This document shows positions 61,558-64,000 of a DNA stretch of 64,000 bases, piece after piece. The notes under the pieces were generated by a model, which saw only the letters and a list, made by a program, of their open reading frames with translations, was not told the origin of the DNA and searched no databases. Location of the stretch: the NCBI GenBank assembly GCA_026874595.1, contig CM049308.1, positions 43,597,327 through 43,661,326 of the forward strand, given 5' to 3'. Origin of the DNA: Sipunculus nudus. Its lineage: Eukaryota > Annelida > Sipuncula > Golfingiida > Sipunculidae. Every line of letters starts with the position of its first letter. Position 1 is the first letter of the stretch. The translations under genes were made by a program, and so were the position numbers.

Positions 61558-64000
61558 CAATTTTAATCGGCCATTTTTGCAGAAAACCCGATCTTGTATT
61601 ACGCGAAAACCGAGCTGATTTCGGCGAAAACGACGTTTGTAACAGGTCCTAAATGGGCCTAATGAAGCTTCTAAAACGCTTCTTTCGCAATTTAAATCGG
61701 CCATTTTTGCACAAAACACGATTTTATATTACGCGAAAAACCGAGCTGATTTCGGCGAAAACGACGTTTGTAACAGGTCCTAAACTTGGTAATGAAGATC
61801 CTAAAGGGCTTCTTTCGCAATTTAAATCGGCCATTTTTGCAGAAAACACGATCTTGTATTACGCGAAAACCGAGCTGATTTCGGCGAAAACGACGTTTGT
61901 AACAGGTCCTAAATGGCCTAATGAAGCTTCTAAAACGCTTCTTTCGCAATTTAAATCGGCCATTTTTGCAGAAACACGATCTTGTATTGCGCGAAAACCG
62001 AGGTGATTTCGGCGAAAACGTCGTTTGTAACAGGTCCTAAATGGACTAATGAAGCTTCTAAAACGCTTCTTTCGCAATTTAAATCGGCCATTTTTGCAGA
62101 AAACACGATCTTGTATTACGCGAAACCGAGCTGATTTCGGCGAAAACGACGTTTGTAACAGGTCCTAAATGGCCTAATGAAGCTTCTAAAACGCTTCGTT
62201 CGCGATTTAAATCAGCTATTTTTGCACAAAACACGATCTTGTATTACGCGAAAACCGAGCTGATTCCGGCGAAAACGACGTTTGTAACAGGTCCTAAATG
62301 GTCGAATGAAGCTTCTAAAACGCTTCTTTCGCAATTTAATTCGGCCATTTTTGCAGAAAACACGATCTTGTTTTACGCGAAAACCGAGCTAATTTCGGCG
62401 AAAACGTTTGTAACAGGTCCTAAATGGCCTAATGAAGCTTCTAAAACGCTTCTTTCGCATTTTAAATCGGCCATCTTTGCACAAAACACGATCTTGTATT
62501 ACGCGAAAACCGAGCTGATTTCGGCGAAAACGACGTTTGTAACAGGTCCTAAATGGCCTAATGAAGCTTCTAAAACGCTTCTTTCGCAATTTAAATCGGC
62601 CATTTTTGCAGAAAACACGATCTTGTATTACACGAAAACCGAGCTGATTTCCGCGAAAACGCCGTTTGTAACAGGTCCTATTGGCCTAATGAAGCTTCTT
62701 AAACGCTTCTTTCGCAATTTAAATCGGCAATTTTTGCAGAAAACATGATCTTGTATTACGCGAAAACCGAGCTGATTTCGGCAAAAACGACGTTTGTAAC
62801 GGGTCCTAAATGGGCTTATGAAGCTTCTAAAACGCTTCTTTCGCAATTTTAATCGGCCATTTTTGCAGAAAACCCGATCTTGTATTACGCGAAAACCGAG
62901 CTGATTTCGGCGAAAACGACGTTTGTAACAGGTCCTAAATGGCCTAATGAAGCTTCTAAAACGCTTCTTTCGCAATTTAAAATCGGCCATTTTTGCACAA
63001 AACACGATTTTATATTACGCGAAAACCGAGCTGATTTCGGCGAAAACGACGTTTGTAACAGGTCCTAAACTGGGTAATGAAGATCCTAAAGGGCTTCTTT
63101 CGCAATTTAAATCGGCCATTTTTGCAGAAAACATGATCTTGTATTACGCGAAAACCGAGCTGATTTCGGCGAAAAACGACGTTTGTAACAGGTCCTAAAT
63201 GGCCTAATGAAGCTTCTAAAACGCTTCTTTCGCAATTTAAATCGGCCATTTTTGCAGAAAACACGATCTTGTATAACGCGAAAACCGAGCTGATTTCGGC
63301 GAAAACGTCGTTTGTAACAGGTCCTAAATGGACTAATGAAGCTTCTAAAACGCTTCTTTCGCAATTTAAATCGGCCATTTTTCAGAAAACACGATCTTGT
63401 ATTACGCGAAACCGAGCTGATTTCGGCGAAAACGACGTTTGTAACAGGTCCTAAATGGCCTAATGAAGCTTCTAAAACGCTTCGTTCGCGATTTAAATCA
63501 GCTATTTTTGCACAAAACACGATCTTGTATTACGCGAAAACCGAGCTGATTCCGGCGAAAACGACGTTTGTAACAGGTCCTAAATGGTCGAATGAAGCTT
63601 CTAAAACGCTTCTTTCGCAATTTAAATCGGCCATTTTTGCAGAAAACACGATCTTGTTTTTACGCGAAAACCGAGCTAATTTCGGCGAAAACGTTTGTAA
63701 CAGGTCCTAAATGGCCTTATAAAGCTTCTAAAACGCTTCGTTCGCAATTTAAATCGGCCATTTTTACACAAAACACGATCTTGTATTACGCCAAAACCGA
63801 GGTGATTTCGGCGAAAACGTCGTTTGTAAACAGGTCCTAAATGGACTAATGAAGCTTCTAAAACGCTTCTTTCGCAATTTAAATCGGCCATTTTTGCAGA
63901 AAACACGATCTTGTATTACGCGAAACCGAGCTGATTTCGGCGAAAACGACGTTTGTAACAGGTCCTAAATGGCCTAATGAAGCTTCTAAAACGCTTCGTT

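Larger units (their letters stand above)
46996..64000 (-). repeat. 129-bp tandem satellite array, segment 3 (reverse)
   Basis: About 132 monomers, all reversed relative to segments 1 and 2. Variants on the plus strand that are rare or absent elsewhere include TTTGCACAAAACACG, CGATTTTATATTACGCG, AATCGGCAATTTTTGC, CGTTCGCGATTTAAATCAGC, GAGCTGATTCCGGCG and CAATTTTAATCGG. Type B-like units here are nearly all mosaics. Their type B part matches the CGGCCG subtype of segment 2, not the CGGCTG subtype of segment 1. The last bases at 64000 are inside a monomer, so the array continues. Confidence 0.98.

Noticed and set aside
1-64000. CRISPR array
   Set aside because: The units are contiguous 129-bp monomers that are similar over their full length. 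There are no short repeats separated by unique spacers and no cas genes.
1-64000. rRNA, tRNA or 5S gene tandem array
   Set aside because: No tRNA cloverleaf, no Pol III A/B box pair and no recognisable rRNA core sequence in the monomer; 129 bp is close to 5S length, but the sequence does not resemble 5S rRNA.
1-64000. Transposon or LTR insertions within the array
   Set aside because: Scanning for breaks in the monomer pattern found only small indels and divergent patches (for example 21898 and 58020), with no inserted unique sequence, terminal repeats or target-site duplications.

Overview
The whole window is one kind of DNA: a tandem satellite array with a monomer of about 129 bp. It runs from the first base to the last and is interrupted only by two 500-base runs of N. 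I see no credible protein gene, RNA gene, transposon or unique sequence. About 63.0 kb of called sequence corresponds to roughly 488 monomers (about 157, 199 and 132 in the three segments). The array continues past both ends of the window.

The monomer is 129 bp with 53 G+C (about 41%). By hand count it has 11 CpG sites, an observed/expected ratio near 2.0, and a HindIII site (AAGCTT) in nearly every copy. Satellite arrays this long, with higher-order structure and assembly gaps, are typical of eukaryotic heterochromatin or (peri)centromeres. The lack of CpG depletion argues against a heavily CpG-methylated germline such as a vertebrate's; many invertebrates would fit. I do not recognise the satellite family and cannot name the organism.

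Layout. Segment 1 (1-20272) is in the forward orientation. It mostly carries the TTCTGCAAAAATGG form, has many single-base indels, and holds a 4-monomer higher-order repeat (HOR) at 8.9-15 kb and other multi-monomer duplications at 15.6-19.9 kb. Gap 1 is 20273-20772. Segment 2 (20773-46495) is also forward. It is increasingly dominated by the TTCTGGAAAAATGG form, is much cleaner for indels, and has a composite HOR of about 16 monomers seen around 33.0, 37.9 and 45.1 kb, plus a 6-monomer tandem duplication at 38.5-40 kb. Gap 2 is 46496-46995. Segment 3 (46996-64000) is the same satellite in the opposite orientation, with its own variants, an 18-monomer (2317 bp) duplication and an 11-monomer (about 1420 bp) duplication.

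A second monomer class, here called type B, differs from the main class (type A) at about 15 positions within one 51-bp block. It lacks the HindIII site and occurs at intervals that are multiples of 129 bp. Mosaic A/B monomers show exchange inside the monomer. Because 129 is divisible by 3 and the consensus has no stop in one frame on each strand, the array yields long overlapping open frames on both strands (up to 783 codons). These are by-products of the repeat length and not genes. The points most worth checking are the orientation switch at gap 2, the nested HORs, the A/B mosaics, and whether the array is a centromere.
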